Source: Desulfosporosinus sp. Tol-M
GTDB lineage: Bacteria; Bacillota; Desulfitobacteriia; Desulfitobacteriales; Desulfitobacteriaceae
Direction of reading: 5' to 3'
Assembly: GCA_000770645.1 (NCBI GenBank)
Contig: JQID01000047.1
Location: 1-42,858 of the forward strand
DNA: 42,858 nt
Part shown: positions 8,391-17,645 of the stretch, in pieces
Numbering within the stretch: the stretch's first letter is position 1
Layout: every line of letters starts with the position of its first letter
Notes under the pieces: generated by a model
Database searches by the model: none
The model's input: only the letters and a program-made list of their open reading frames with translations
Told to the model about the DNA's origin: nothing
Program-made: the position numbers and the translations under genes

Positions 8391-9473
8391 TTATCCCCTC
8401 CGTATTTGCCGCAGCTTACCGATTATTCCCTTTAATACGTCCGAATAGATCGGTTCCAAGTGGTTCCAGAGAAAATAAATTACCGGGCGATACACTATGT
8501 CCCATTCTCCGATAAATTCCGTGTACTCTCCGTTAAACCCCTTCTTAAATCGATAAAGACCGTAAAGCGGATTATCTTCCGTCAAATGCCCGGGAACCCC
8601 TCGGAAATCATAGAGCGTACAGCCCAGCGACTTTGCCCAACGAATCATTTCCCACTGAATTAAGTAATTAGGCATGACATTACGATGTGAATTTGACGAA
8701 GCTCCATAGATATACCAGGCTTTATCTCCAATGACAAAGGCCAAAGTACCCGCTATGATTTTTCCTTCATACTCGGCAATAAATAATTCTCCCATGCCTA
8801 CAGGGACCAAGGAATCATAGAGGTCTTCAAAATAAGAATAGGCCCGCACCAAGAAGCGATCGCGCTCGGTCGTTTCCTTTAAAACCCGATAAAACTCCGG
8901 TAAATCTTCTCGAGTGCCGCGTCGGATCTGCACCCCTTTTTTCTGTGCCAGGCGGATATTATAACGTGTTTTTTGTTGCATATTTGCCAGTAAAGTCAAC
9001 TCATCCGGAGAAATATCCAAACGAAACACGTACTTTGGTTGAACCCCTTCAAAGCCCTTACCACTCTCGGCAGAGCGAAATCCTCTGGAAAGCAGATATT
9101 GCTCCAGTTCTTTTTCTGAAGACGGCAGATCAGGGTCCACCTTTAAAAAAATTGCCCCGCGGGCTTTCGCTAACTTGCGAATCTCCGCGAGTACCAAATC
9201 TAATAGCTCGATATTCTTCCAGTCCAGCACCGGTCCGCGGGAAATGTAAAAAATGGGAATACCCACTACCGGGATTTTGCGTTCAAGAATAGAGGCTGCC
9301 GCAACAATCTCTTTGTTTTCTTCAATAACCAACCGCCAGGGTAACCATCCTGTCCGGCTCTTAATCTCTCCCCACTCCCAAGACTGGAGCACATGCCCTT
9401 TTGGATGCTTGGCCAAAAAAGCATTAAAGCGTGTCTGTCCACTTTTATCGAGCCACCTTGCAACATAGGCCAC
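8391..9473 (-). CDS. FemAB/FmhB-like peptidoglycan bridge aminoacyltransferase
   Basis: This 360-residue protein has the FemAB layout: an N-terminal HVLQSWEWGEIKSRTGW block, PIFYISRGPVLDW near 92, a central QQKTRYNIRLAQKKGVQI block near 168, and a C-terminal GCTLYDFRGVPG ... GLYRFKKGFNGEYTEFIG block. Members add amino acids from aminoacyl-tRNA to lipid II to build the interpeptide bridge. The GTG start at 9473 is chosen because GAGGAAGGGGA lies about 9 bases upstream and the reading frame reaches no better codon. It is the first gene of the run ending with fsa, and its neighbour is a racemase family gene, which fits a cell-wall role. Which amino acid it adds cannot be told. Confidence 0.85.
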   Translation of the reverse strand: MAYVARWLDKSGQTRFNAFLAKHPKGHVLQSWEWGEIKSRTGWLPWRLVIEENKEIVAAASILERKIPVVGIPIFYISRGPVLDWKNIELLDLVLAEIRKLAKARGAIFLKVDPDLPSSEKELEQYLLSRGFRSAESGKGFEGVQPKYVFRLDISPDELTLLANMQQKTRYNIRLAQKKGVQIRRGTREDLPEFYRVLKETTERDRFLVRAYSYFEDLYDSLVPVGMGELFIAEYEGKIIAGTLAFVIGDKAWYIYGASSNSHRNVMPNYLIQWEMIRWAKSLGCTLYDFRGVPGHLTEDNPLYGLYRFKKGFNGEYTEFIGEWDIVYRPVIYFLWNHLEPIYSDVLKGIIGKLRQIRRG

Positions 9474-9732
9474 CGGTTCAGTCCCCTTCCTCTTGCCATT
9501 CTTTCCAAGATTTTGCTCTACTAATCAGCGACTCACTATTATACAGAGAAGAGTTCGTGCCAAACTCTTAAGCCAAGGTTTAGCAGAACTCTCCTAAGGC
9601 GAGGTGCGAAGCGCGAGGTCCGATATTCAAAGTTCGTACATCGTCCCGTGTGTTCCCGAAGTCTGGTTATTACATTCATATTCTCTCAGATTTTGAGAAC
9701 ACTCTGTTGTACGCCCTCTTCCATACAAAACC
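9474..9732. other. Upstream region of the femAB-alr operon
   Basis: No gene is supported here. On the minus strand a perfect -10 (TATAAT, 9538-9543) is present without a good -35. Directly upstream of it AAGAGTT (9549-9555) and AACTCTT (9563-9569) form an inverted repeat covering where a -35 would be, as an operator would. The rest (9570-9732) is GC-rich in patches and unexplained. Confidence 0.35.
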
Positions 9733-10116
9733 TTATGTTTTTAAATTAATTCTCTTATACAAAATAGCTGCGCATATTAAGAAAATAATTATATGAGGTA
9801 TACCATATCCCCAATGAGCAATAAAACTACTTGAAGGTGTATTATCAGATATTCCATATCCATGAAAAGTAAACCACAGAATAATTGGTGGTATCTGTAT
9901 TAATCCAACTATAACAAAGCCTATATATGTAACTATCTTTTCATACATGGAAATAGATAAAAACAGAAGTATAATACCCCAAGCTAATGAAAACACACCC
10001 CAGATTACAACCTCTCTTTCTGTTGGACCATATGCATGTATAATGTATGGTATTGATACGATAATTGAGCATATTGCTCCAATAATCTTATAGAACTTTG
10101 AACTGCTGCATTGCAT
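9733..10116 (-). CDS. Unknown small integral membrane protein
   Basis: This 127-residue protein has four hydrophobic segments, at about residues 9-28, 35-57, 62-84 and 102-121, so it should be a four-helix membrane protein. I do not recognise a family. GGGGG lies about 10 bases before the ATG, which supports translation. It is AT-richer than the surrounding pyrG and femAB genes, and this plus its lack of functional link to them suggests a later insertion. It lies downstream of pyrG on the same strand but beyond a weak hairpin at the pyrG stop. Confidence 0.6.
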   Translation of the reverse strand: MQCSSSKFYKIIGAICSIIVSIPYIIHAYGPTEREVVIWGVFSLAWGIILLFLSISMYEKIVTYIGFVIVGLIQIPPIILWFTFHGYGISDNTPSSSFIAHWGYGIPHIIIFLICAAILYKRINLKT

Positions 10117-10165
10117 GGCCTATAACCCCCATAACAGGTAATCACCCAAAGTATAAATCAAAGTA

Positions 10166-10190
10166 AGTGTTACACAAGCGCAGTGTCACA

Positions 10191-10192
<2 letters not shown>
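10166..10192 (-). terminator. Weak hairpin at the pyrG stop
   Basis: AGTGTTACAC (10166-10175) and GTGTCACACT (10183-10192) pair with one mismatch, and the minus-strand sequence after it is T-rich but interrupted. The hairpin overlaps the pyrG stop codon. It may slow or end transcription. Confidence 0.35.
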
Positions 10193-11804
<1,612 letters not shown>

Positions 11805-11888
11805 TCAGGCCTTAAAATGTATACCCAGTTTCTCAATCTAAGCAGTAGAAATATATCTTACCGGACAATCTATTTTCTCAACAAAGCA

Positions 11889-11923
11889 CATAAATAAAGC
11901 TAGTTCAAGAGCCGCACTAGCTT
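11889..11923 (-). terminator. Hairpin with T-rich tail in the pyrG leader (possible attenuator)
   Basis: On the minus strand AAGCTAGT (11916-11923) pairs perfectly with ACTAGCTT (11897-11904) around an 11-base loop, followed by TTTATTTAT. It lies about 40 bases downstream of the predicted pyrG start site and about 100 bases before the gene. This placement fits transcription attenuation. The GGGC start of the known Bacillus CTP-sensing leader is absent. Confidence 0.5.
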
Positions 11924-11966
11924 CATTTCTAATGTCAGAAAGAATATATTTTAATCCCACTGTTCT

Positions 11967-11995
11967 ATTTTAGCTAGACTCGAAAAGGATGTCAA
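11967..11995 (-). promoter_or_regulatory. Sigma-A promoter of pyrG
   Basis: Consensus TTGACA (11990-11995) is 17 bases from TAAAAT (11967-11972) on the minus strand. Transcription should begin near 11960. The -35 lies inside an inverted repeat (11986-12010). Confidence 0.75.
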
Positions 11996-12010
11996 GATAA
12001 AGGACATCCT
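11986..12010. repeat. Inverted repeat over the pyrG -35 box
   Basis: AGGATGTC (11986-11993) and GACATCCT (12003-12010) form a perfect 8-base inverted repeat with a 9-base centre that covers the -35. On the minus strand it is followed by TTTTCG, so it could also be a weak terminator protecting pyrG from the upstream operon. Confidence 0.45.
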
Positions 12011-12062
12011 TTCTCAGCCGGCACATAATTTTTTCATGCACTGACGTTGAGGTGGGCTGTCA

Positions 12063-12094
12063 AAATAGAAACCCTGCACCGAGGTGCAGGGTTT
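12063..12094 (-). terminator. Strong terminator of the CoA-transferase/acyl-CoA operon
   Basis: AAACCCTGCACC (12069-12080) and GGTGCAGGGTTT (12083-12094) form a perfect 12-base stem, and the minus strand continues into TTTCTATTTT. It lies 33 bases after the crotonase stop. Confidence 0.9.
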
Positions 12095-12126
12095 ACTCTT
12101 GCGACTCAAAAGTTTAGTCGCTGTCT

Positions 12127-12894
12127 TTATCTACCCTTGTAGACAGGAGGTCTTTTTTCAGCAAAGGCTACGCGTCCTTCAATCCTATCTTCGGTATCAC
12201 GCAATATGCCCCAAAGTAAATATTCCATTTGGGAAGCTTGTTTGACCGGTAAATCTCCTCCGACTACAACAGCCATTTTTGCCGCTTTAACGGATAAAGG
12301 AGCATTAGAGGCAATCTTTTCAGCTATGGCTTTAGCAGTCTCCATTAACTTATCGGCGGGAACAATATCGCTGATTAAACCGACGCGGTAAGCCTCAGCC
12401 GCAGTAATTCTATCAGCTGTCAGGAGCATCCGCATAGCAATGGCCTTCGGGATAAACCTAATTAAGCGCTGGGTACCTCCCAATCCTGGCAAGCTGCCCA
12501 CCTTAACTTCCGCTAGACCGAAAGAAGCCTTTTCCGAGGCAATACGAATATCACAAGCCAAAGCCATCTCCAGCCCGCCACCGATAGCAAAGCCGTTAAT
12601 TGCGCAAATAATCGGCTTCCACATTTCCATTGGCGCCAGCAAATTTTCCTCCTCAAAATAAGTTGAGGCAAAATTAGTTGCCGGCGGCATACTCTTTTTG
12701 AGATCCGATCCGGTACAGAATGCCTTCTCGCCGGCACCTGTCAAAATCAGAACGCGAATTTCCGGATCGACTTTTGCCGACCGAAGGATCTCATGAAATT
12801 CCTTCCAGGAATCAGGGTCTAAGGCATTCAATTGTTCTGGCCTGTTTAACGTAATAGTAGCAACATGTCCTTCTTTGGTAAAAAGCACACCCAT
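12127..12894 (-). CDS. Enoyl-CoA hydratase/isomerase (crotonase) family protein, BbsH-like by context
   Basis: This protein of about 255 residues has the crotonase signatures: the first oxyanion segment AFCTGSDLKK near 61, the second in INGFAIGGGLEMALACDIRIAS near 102, and SLPGLGGTQRL near 137. Numbered from the ATG at 12903, the first catalytic acid is kept (Glu132 in AEVKVG), but the second, which is the Glu of the AMEMVL motif in mitochondrial enoyl-CoA hydratase, is Arg158 (AMRMLLT). It may therefore not be a classical hydratase, or may hydrate an unusual substrate. In context it would act on the product of the adjacent acyl-CoA dehydrogenase. The start is ambiguous: ATG 12903 almost touches GGAG, while ATG 12894 is 10 bases from it. 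It is the last gene of the operon, 33 bases before a strong terminator. Confidence 0.88.
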   Translation of the reverse strand: MGVLFTKEGHVATITLNRPEQLNALDPDSWKEFHEILRSAKVDPEIRVLILTGAGEKAFCTGSDLKKSMPPATNFASTYFEEENLLAPMEMWKPIICAINGFAIGGGLEMALACDIRIASEKASFGLAEVKVGSLPGLGGTQRLIRFIPKAIAMRMLLTADRITAAEAYRVGLISDIVPADKLMETAKAIAEKIASNAPLSVKAAKMAVVVGGDLPVKQASQMEYLLWGILRDTEDRIEGRVAFAEKRPPVYKGR

Positions 12895-12927
12895 TTTGCT
12901 CATACTCCTTTCATTTAGCCAATGAGA

Positions 12928-14124
12928 TTATTTAAATGTCTCGTAGGGTTTACCATCTTTTAATATTTCTCTGGCAAGTAACCACCTATGGATTTCCGAA
13001 GGACCCTCAACAATCCGGAAAATGCGGACTAGACGATAAATATACTCGATGGGCATTTCTTTGGAAAGCCCCAGACCACCGTGAACCTGAATAGCACGGT
13101 CAGCAATTTTGGAAAGCATTTCTGTACAATACACCTTTAACATGGCTGCTTCTTTACGCATATCCTTATGACCCTGATCAACTTTCCATGCAGCATGATA
13201 GACCATGAGACGAGCGGCGTGCAGTTCCATCATTGAGTCTGAGATCCACCACTGGACTGCCTGCCGTTCCGCCAAAGTTTTCCCAAAGGTTACTCTAATG
13301 TTTGCTTGATCGATCATCAGCTGAATGAGACGGTCTGCATAACCACAGCACCGGGCAGCAAGCTCTATTCTCCGTACTCCAAAACGGTTTTGTAACGGAA
13401 TAAAAGCATAACCTACCTCACCTAAGACCTGGCTTGGTTCTAACTCCATGTCTTCAAGAACGAGTTCGTAAGCAAACATATCCCCAATAGTATTAACATT
13501 GCGTTCAATCTTCAATCCAGGTGTTCCTTTATCAACCAAAAATGCTGAAAATCCGCCCTTTTTACCCTTCGCCTTATCATTTATGGCAATCAGGATAAAG
13601 AAATCTACTTTGGGAGCATAACTGATCCAGGCCTTGGTTCCGTTTATAACCCACTTGCCATTTTTAAAATCAGCCCGTGTAGAGATAGCACTGGCGTCCG
13701 ACCCGGCATTCGGCTCCGTCATAGCCAGAGCAGAACGTTTTTTACCTGTGGCATAGGGCACCAGATATTTTTCGTATTGTTCCGGATTGCAGCACTCCTT
13801 TAAGAAATTAAGGTTTGGAGCATCTGGAGGCAAAGTATATTGAACAATTGAGCGGTTCATTTGTTCAACAACAACAATCTTCGCCAAGGCGCCTAGATCT
13901 TGTCCGCCAAATTCTTCGGGAACCTCAAGTCCCCATAAGCCTAATTCCTCAGTTCTCTGCATTAAATGCTTTTCTACTTCCGGTGATATGGAGGGCATAT
14001 CGGTTGTGCCCCTTGCTGACTCACGGTTGATTATTTCCTGTTCTAATGGAAATAACTCACTTTCGACAAATTTACGCACCATCTTTTTTAGTTCTAGATA
14101 CTCGTCTGGTATTTGGAAATCCAT
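12928..14124 (-). CDS. Acyl-CoA dehydrogenase, BbsG-like by context
   Basis: This 398-residue flavoprotein shows the acyl-CoA dehydrogenase layout: an N-terminal helical domain, FAD/substrate motifs ALAMTEPNAGSDAS near 136 and WVINGTKAWISYA near 157, then the C-terminal helical domain. The catalytic base is Glu373 in RIVEGPSEIHR, in the position of the YEG glutamate of medium-chain enzymes. GGGAGGACAAGTAA precedes the ATG. It oxidises an acyl-CoA to the 2,3-enoyl-CoA. Placed between a CoA-transferase pair and a crotonase, the likely substrate is a CoA ester made by that pair. The bbs operon for benzylsuccinate oxidation has this order (BbsG between BbsEF and BbsH). Carnitine- or other dicarboxylate-type substrates cannot be excluded. 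Confidence 0.92.
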   Translation of the reverse strand: MDFQIPDEYLELKKMVRKFVESELFPLEQEIINRESARGTTDMPSISPEVEKHLMQRTEELGLWGLEVPEEFGGQDLGALAKIVVVEQMNRSIVQYTLPPDAPNLNFLKECCNPEQYEKYLVPYATGKKRSALAMTEPNAGSDASAISTRADFKNGKWVINGTKAWISYAPKVDFFILIAINDKAKGKKGGFSAFLVDKGTPGLKIERNVNTIGDMFAYELVLEDMELEPSQVLGEVGYAFIPLQNRFGVRRIELAARCCGYADRLIQLMIDQANIRVTFGKTLAERQAVQWWISDSMMELHAARLMVYHAAWKVDQGHKDMRKEAAMLKVYCTEMLSKIADRAIQVHGGLGLSKEMPIEYIYRLVRIFRIVEGPSEIHRWLLAREILKDGKPYETFK

Positions 14125-14151
14125 TTACTTGTCCTCCCTTATTCTTAGCTC

Positions 14152-15372
14152 TTAACCAATGACTTTTTTTTCCCTGAACTTCGAAATCTCCGCCTCGCTT
14201 AATCCCAGGACTTCCTTCAGAACCTTATCCGTATGCTCCCCCAATAATGGCGCGGATGAATCTAATTGAGCGGGCGTTTTGGACAGATGCGCCGGTGAAA
14301 CATCATATACATGCCTGCGCATTTCCCGATGGTTTAGATATGTCCAAAAACCCCTCTCATTCAGCTGTGGATCTTCCAGCAAATCCTTGGAATTTTGCAC
14401 AACTCCGGCTCTCACCCCAGCCTGGACCAATCGTTCCATTAGATGATAAGCTTTATGTTGTTTAGTCCACTCTTCAATCATCCGATCAAGTTCATCTTGA
14501 TTAGCCAAACGATTAGCCGTAGAAGAGAACTTTTTGCTGTCCGCCCATTCGGGGTTCCCCATCACATTTAGTAAGGCTTCCCATTCCGATTGATTAGAAA
14601 CAGCAATAGCAATCCACCTTCTGTCGCCTTGAGTGGCATAAACCCCATGGGGAGCTACATTTAGGTCACGGTTGCCCAGTCGCTCCTGAACCTTACCATT
14701 TGCCGCATAATTCATGACTGCCGTAGGTAAAACAGCCAAAGTCGCCTCAGTTTGAGAAACATCTACGAACTGGCCCTGACCTGTTTTCCGCCGGTGCAAT
14801 AGAGCTACCATAATAGCAAAAGCAGTATGGACCGGGTTCGGTACATGGTCAGGATAGTTAGTTCCCATGCCAAAAGGTATCTTATCGGGAAAACCGGTGA
14901 GATAATTAATACCCACCAAAGCATTCATGGCTACCCCGAAACCCATATAGCTCTTGTGGGGACCAGTTGAACCCTGAGCAGGCATAGCAACATAAATAAT
15001 ATCAGGTTTTATCTCTTTTACCTCTTCGTAGCCCAGATTCCATTTTTCCATGACCCCCATGGTAAAATTGTTAATGATAATATCACTTTCTTTAATCAGT
15101 TTAACGACTAAGTCCCGTGCTTGAGGTTTTTTCATATTGATATCTATACTTTTTTTGTTAACATTACGATTACTAAAATAACCACTACGCTCAATACCGG
15201 CAATACCGTCTTTATACGGCCCCATCAGACGAAGGATATCTACTCTCGTCTTGCTTTCAAGTCGTATTACATCTGCTCCATATACTGACAATAGCCGGGT
15301 AGTGGACGGGCCGGCGCCAACCCAGGAAAAATCGCAAACCCTGATACCTTCTAAAGGTTGCTTATTTGACAT
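14152..15372 (-). CDS. Class III (CaiB/BaiF) CoA-transferase subunit carrying the catalytic Asp
   Basis: This protein of about 406 residues begins with the family segment LEGIRVCDFSWVGAGPS and GADVIRLES, and contains the RRKTGQGQFVDVSQTEA block. Just before that block NYPDHVPNP carries an Asp (about residue 175) at the position of the catalytic aspartate that forms the acyl anhydride in family III CoA-transferases. An in-frame GTG at 15381 overlaps its own GGGGTG ribosome site, so ATG 15372 is chosen. It overlaps the end of the preceding CoA-transferase gene by 11 bases, so the two are translationally coupled and probably form a heteromer. By order and by retention of the Asp it would match BbsF of succinyl-CoA:benzylsuccinate CoA-transferase. 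That assignment is inference. Confidence 0.9.
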   Translation of the reverse strand: MSNKQPLEGIRVCDFSWVGAGPSTTRLLSVYGADVIRLESKTRVDILRLMGPYKDGIAGIERSGYFSNRNVNKKSIDINMKKPQARDLVVKLIKESDIIINNFTMGVMEKWNLGYEEVKEIKPDIIYVAMPAQGSTGPHKSYMGFGVAMNALVGINYLTGFPDKIPFGMGTNYPDHVPNPVHTAFAIMVALLHRRKTGQGQFVDVSQTEATLAVLPTAVMNYAANGKVQERLGNRDLNVAPHGVYATQGDRRWIAIAVSNQSEWEALLNVMGNPEWADSKKFSSTANRLANQDELDRMIEEWTKQHKAYHLMERLVQAGVRAGVVQNSKDLLEDPQLNERGFWTYLNHREMRRHVYDVSPAHLSKTPAQLDSSAPLLGEHTDKVLKEVLGLSEAEISKFREKKVIG

Positions 15373-16606
15373 AGCTGACACCCCGTTTTACAAAGGATTT
15401 AATATCGTCTGCCGAGTAACCCAAGTGTTTTAACACTTCGGCGGTGTGTTGCCCGAAAGCAGGAGCTCCACTCCTTAATTCCCAAGGTATCTTCTCTAAA
15501 TAGTAAGGAGGCCCTGGATAAGTAATTGTACCGTTCACTGACTCCGAATACATTTCTCTGAAAAAATTTCTATATGAGAATTGAGGATTTTCTAACACGT
15601 CTTTTGGCGTATTAACTGGATAAATCACTACTTTACGCTTCTGACCTTCTTGATAAAGATTTTGTTTAGTGTATTTTGCTAAGAATTGCTCAACAACTGT
15701 TTTAAAATAATTAATTGACTCTTTTTTTTTCCGATGCCCCGGTGTTCCCCATTCTTTGCCCCGTAGAACTTCAGCACCCGGTATTTTTTCTTCAATCATC
15801 CAGTCTACTAAGGGGTACCATAAATAAGCATTGCTTCCCATCGATGCTACGATATATACAAAACCGTCCTGACATTTGTAGGTTCCATTACCAGCTTCCA
15901 CCAAGCCTATTCCGCGGCGAATCCGTCCTTCCAAATCATATCCTTGAATCGCGTTCTCTTGTGCCGTGACAACACTCTCTTGAATGGACACATCAACATA
16001 TTGCCCTTCTGAGGTCATGTCGGCGTTAATTAATGCAACCATACTTCCATAGGCAGCATACAAATCCGCCTGAAAAAAGGATTGTTTATCGGGAGCCAGA
16101 ACCGGCTTCTCGTCCCCATTACCAGCTAGATATAACATACCGCCCATTGCCAAACAAGTCAGGTCAGAAAAAGGATAGTCCTTATACGGACCGAACTGAC
16201 CATAAGGTGTAATAGCAGTATGCACAAGTTTGGGATTAATCACAGAAAGTAATTCATACCCCAAGCCCAGACTTTCAAGATGCCCAGGAGGAAAGCTCTC
16301 AATCAACAAATCGGCTGTTTTTATTAGCTTTAGAAAGACCTCTTTCCCTTCGGGAGATGCTATATCCAGAACAATCCCTTTTTTATTGGTATTTAGATAT
16401 TGATACCTAAGACTGTTTTCTATTCCGGCAACTTCTTTAAAAAAGGGTTTTTCTAACCGAGTAGGATCTCCCTCCATAGGTTCAATACGAATTACGTCGG
16501 CCCCCAGGTCCGCAAAGAGCTTACCCGTATAAGCTCCTAATTCACCCGCAAGTTCGACTATCCGCATGTTATTAATAACGTTCCCCTCCGATATGTTCTT
16601 CTGCAT
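15362..16606 (-). CDS. Class III CoA-transferase-like subunit lacking the catalytic Asp
   Basis: This protein of about 414 residues has the CaiB/BaiF fold signatures (MRIVELAGELGAYTGKLFADLGADVIRIEP near the start, NTNKKGIVLDI near 73, GQYVDVSIQES near 203). Aligned by the ALLHRRKTG-type block with its partner, the catalytic Asp position is Ser179 (in DKQSFFQAD), and the RRKTG loop is replaced by NADMTSEG. It is therefore probably a non-catalytic partner subunit. In the BbsEF heteromer, as I recall, only one subunit keeps the Asp, and this gene lies in the BbsE position. ATG 16606 is chosen, with GGGGGGTG eight bases before it. The SDR remnant ends 24 bases upstream. Confidence 0.88.
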   Translation of the reverse strand: MQKNISEGNVINNMRIVELAGELGAYTGKLFADLGADVIRIEPMEGDPTRLEKPFFKEVAGIENSLRYQYLNTNKKGIVLDIASPEGKEVFLKLIKTADLLIESFPPGHLESLGLGYELLSVINPKLVHTAITPYGQFGPYKDYPFSDLTCLAMGGMLYLAGNGDEKPVLAPDKQSFFQADLYAAYGSMVALINADMTSEGQYVDVSIQESVVTAQENAIQGYDLEGRIRRGIGLVEAGNGTYKCQDGFVYIVASMGSNAYLWYPLVDWMIEEKIPGAEVLRGKEWGTPGHRKKKESINYFKTVVEQFLAKYTKQNLYQEGQKRKVVIYPVNTPKDVLENPQFSYRNFFREMYSESVNGTITYPGPPYYLEKIPWELRSGAPAFGQHTAEVLKHLGYSADDIKSFVKRGVSYVK

Positions 16607-16639
16607 TAGTAGCACACCCCCCCTCGCATGTCTACTTGC

Positions 16640-16918
16640 TTAAGCGATATTAGCAAACAGACTTTTACATCTACAAAAATAAAAAGTCTGTCCGGTAACA
16701 TAGCTCGTATCATCCGAAGCAAAGAACACTGCTACAGGGGCTATATCTTTTGGGGAACTAATTTTGCCTGTGGGTTGTGCTTTTACCACAAGATCTATTT
16801 TTGCCTGGTCGTCATCGATAATAACAACGCTACCTCCTAATTCATTTAGTTTTTTGGCCGCGCCCTCACCGATTCCGCCGCCTGAATCGGCTATCATGGC
16901 CACACGTTTAAAAAGCAC
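16640..16918 (-). pseudogene. Short-chain dehydrogenase/reductase remnant with an internal deletion
   Basis: The frame encodes only about 92 residues. It starts with a Rossmann nucleotide-binding segment (ADSGGGIGEGAAKKL, then VVIIDDDQAKIDL) and jumps directly to the usual SDR C-terminus (TGKISSPKDIAPVAVFFASDD, then SYVTGQTFY). About 150 residues, including the Ser and the YxxxK active site, are missing, yet the frame is preserved. Translation signals are intact: GGAGGTG sits five bases before the GTG at 16918, and a good promoter lies just upstream. It is the first gene of the operon. In bbs operons the SDR genes bbsC/bbsD sit immediately before bbsE, the position seen here. The remnant should be catalytically dead. 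Confidence 0.8.
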
Positions 16919-16941
16919 GCTCCCACCTCCCTCATTGTCCA

Positions 16942-16970
16942 ATTATACTATACTGAATGTGAACTGTAAA
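16942..16970 (-). promoter_or_regulatory. Sigma-A promoter of the CoA-transferase operon
   Basis: TTTACA (16965-16970) and perfect TATAAT (16942-16947) are 17 bases apart on the minus strand, 24 bases before the GTG of the SDR remnant. The promoter is intact although the first gene is broken. Confidence 0.75.
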
Positions 16971-17034
16971 TGCTTTAACCGCCGCAAATATAGATAACCT
17001 GGCCGGTAAATCCGGGCAAATAATCAGCTTTAGA

Positions 17035-17061
17035 ATGGGAAAACCCGCTACTTTGGCGGGT
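17035..17061 (-). terminator. Probable terminator after rpoE
   Basis: ACCCGC (17043-17048) pairs with GCGGGT (17056-17061), and on the minus strand GGGTTTTCCC follows. It is short but well placed 70 bases after rpoE. Confidence 0.5.
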
Positions 17062-17130
17062 CAAAATCTGCAAATATTCATTTTGAAGACGTTTTGCTGT
17101 CAAGGATGAGCCACATTTCAAGGAACCTTC

Positions 17131-17547
17131 CTACCATTTTTCTCCGTGCTGACCCTCATCCGTCTCATCAAAAACTTCATCTGTTTCCAAGATATCTTCA
17201 TCTAAAGCATCTAAGGCATCTTCATCCAATTCTTCCGGATCTGATTTATCTTCCTCCTCAGATGATGCTTTGTTCATCATGGAGACAGGCACCAGCCGCC
17301 TTGGAATTTTAGCGGGCTCCCATACCTTCAGACCCCATTCACCCCGTCCGAGGAACGAAAATCGAGTGTCCAGGTTGATCTGGGTGAGTGCCGCCGCAAT
17401 CCGAATGGCCTCCTGGGAAATATCCAAGCGCCGGAGTACTTCTTCGATTAAGTTATGATAATGCATGGGGTTCCCATGAGCTTTCAGTACCTCATAAGCT
17501 ATATCTGCTTCTGTTGGCTTATCTTTTCTGGTTAAAGAGTGGGTCAC
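17131..17547 (-). CDS. rpoE: DNA-directed RNA polymerase delta subunit
   Basis: This 138-residue protein has the two-part delta layout: an N-terminal HARE-HTH winged-helix domain (ADIAYEVLKAHGNPMHYHNLIEEV, ALTQINLDTRFSFLGRGEWGLKVWEP) and a very acidic, disordered C-terminal tail with repeated Asp/Glu. Delta increases RNA polymerase recycling and selectivity in Firmicutes. The start is set at GTG 17547 because the conserved MTHSLTRKDKPTEADIAY begins there, with GGTGGAG upstream. A longer frame opens at TTG 17580. The order argS-rpoE-(pyrG nearby) is usual in this group, though here a five-gene catabolic operon separates rpoE from pyrG. Confidence 0.92.
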   Translation of the reverse strand: MTHSLTRKDKPTEADIAYEVLKAHGNPMHYHNLIEEVLRRLDISQEAIRIAAALTQINLDTRFSFLGRGEWGLKVWEPAKIPRRLVPVSMMNKASSEEEDKSDPEELDEDALDALDEDILETDEVFDETDEGQHGEKW

Positions 17548-17645
17548 AGCTCCACCGCCCTTCGTCGTTTTGAATATCAATATATTCGGCCCACCCCTAA
17601 ATATTTCCTGCTTGTCGTTTCTTTAAACATAAAAAAATTTCCAAG

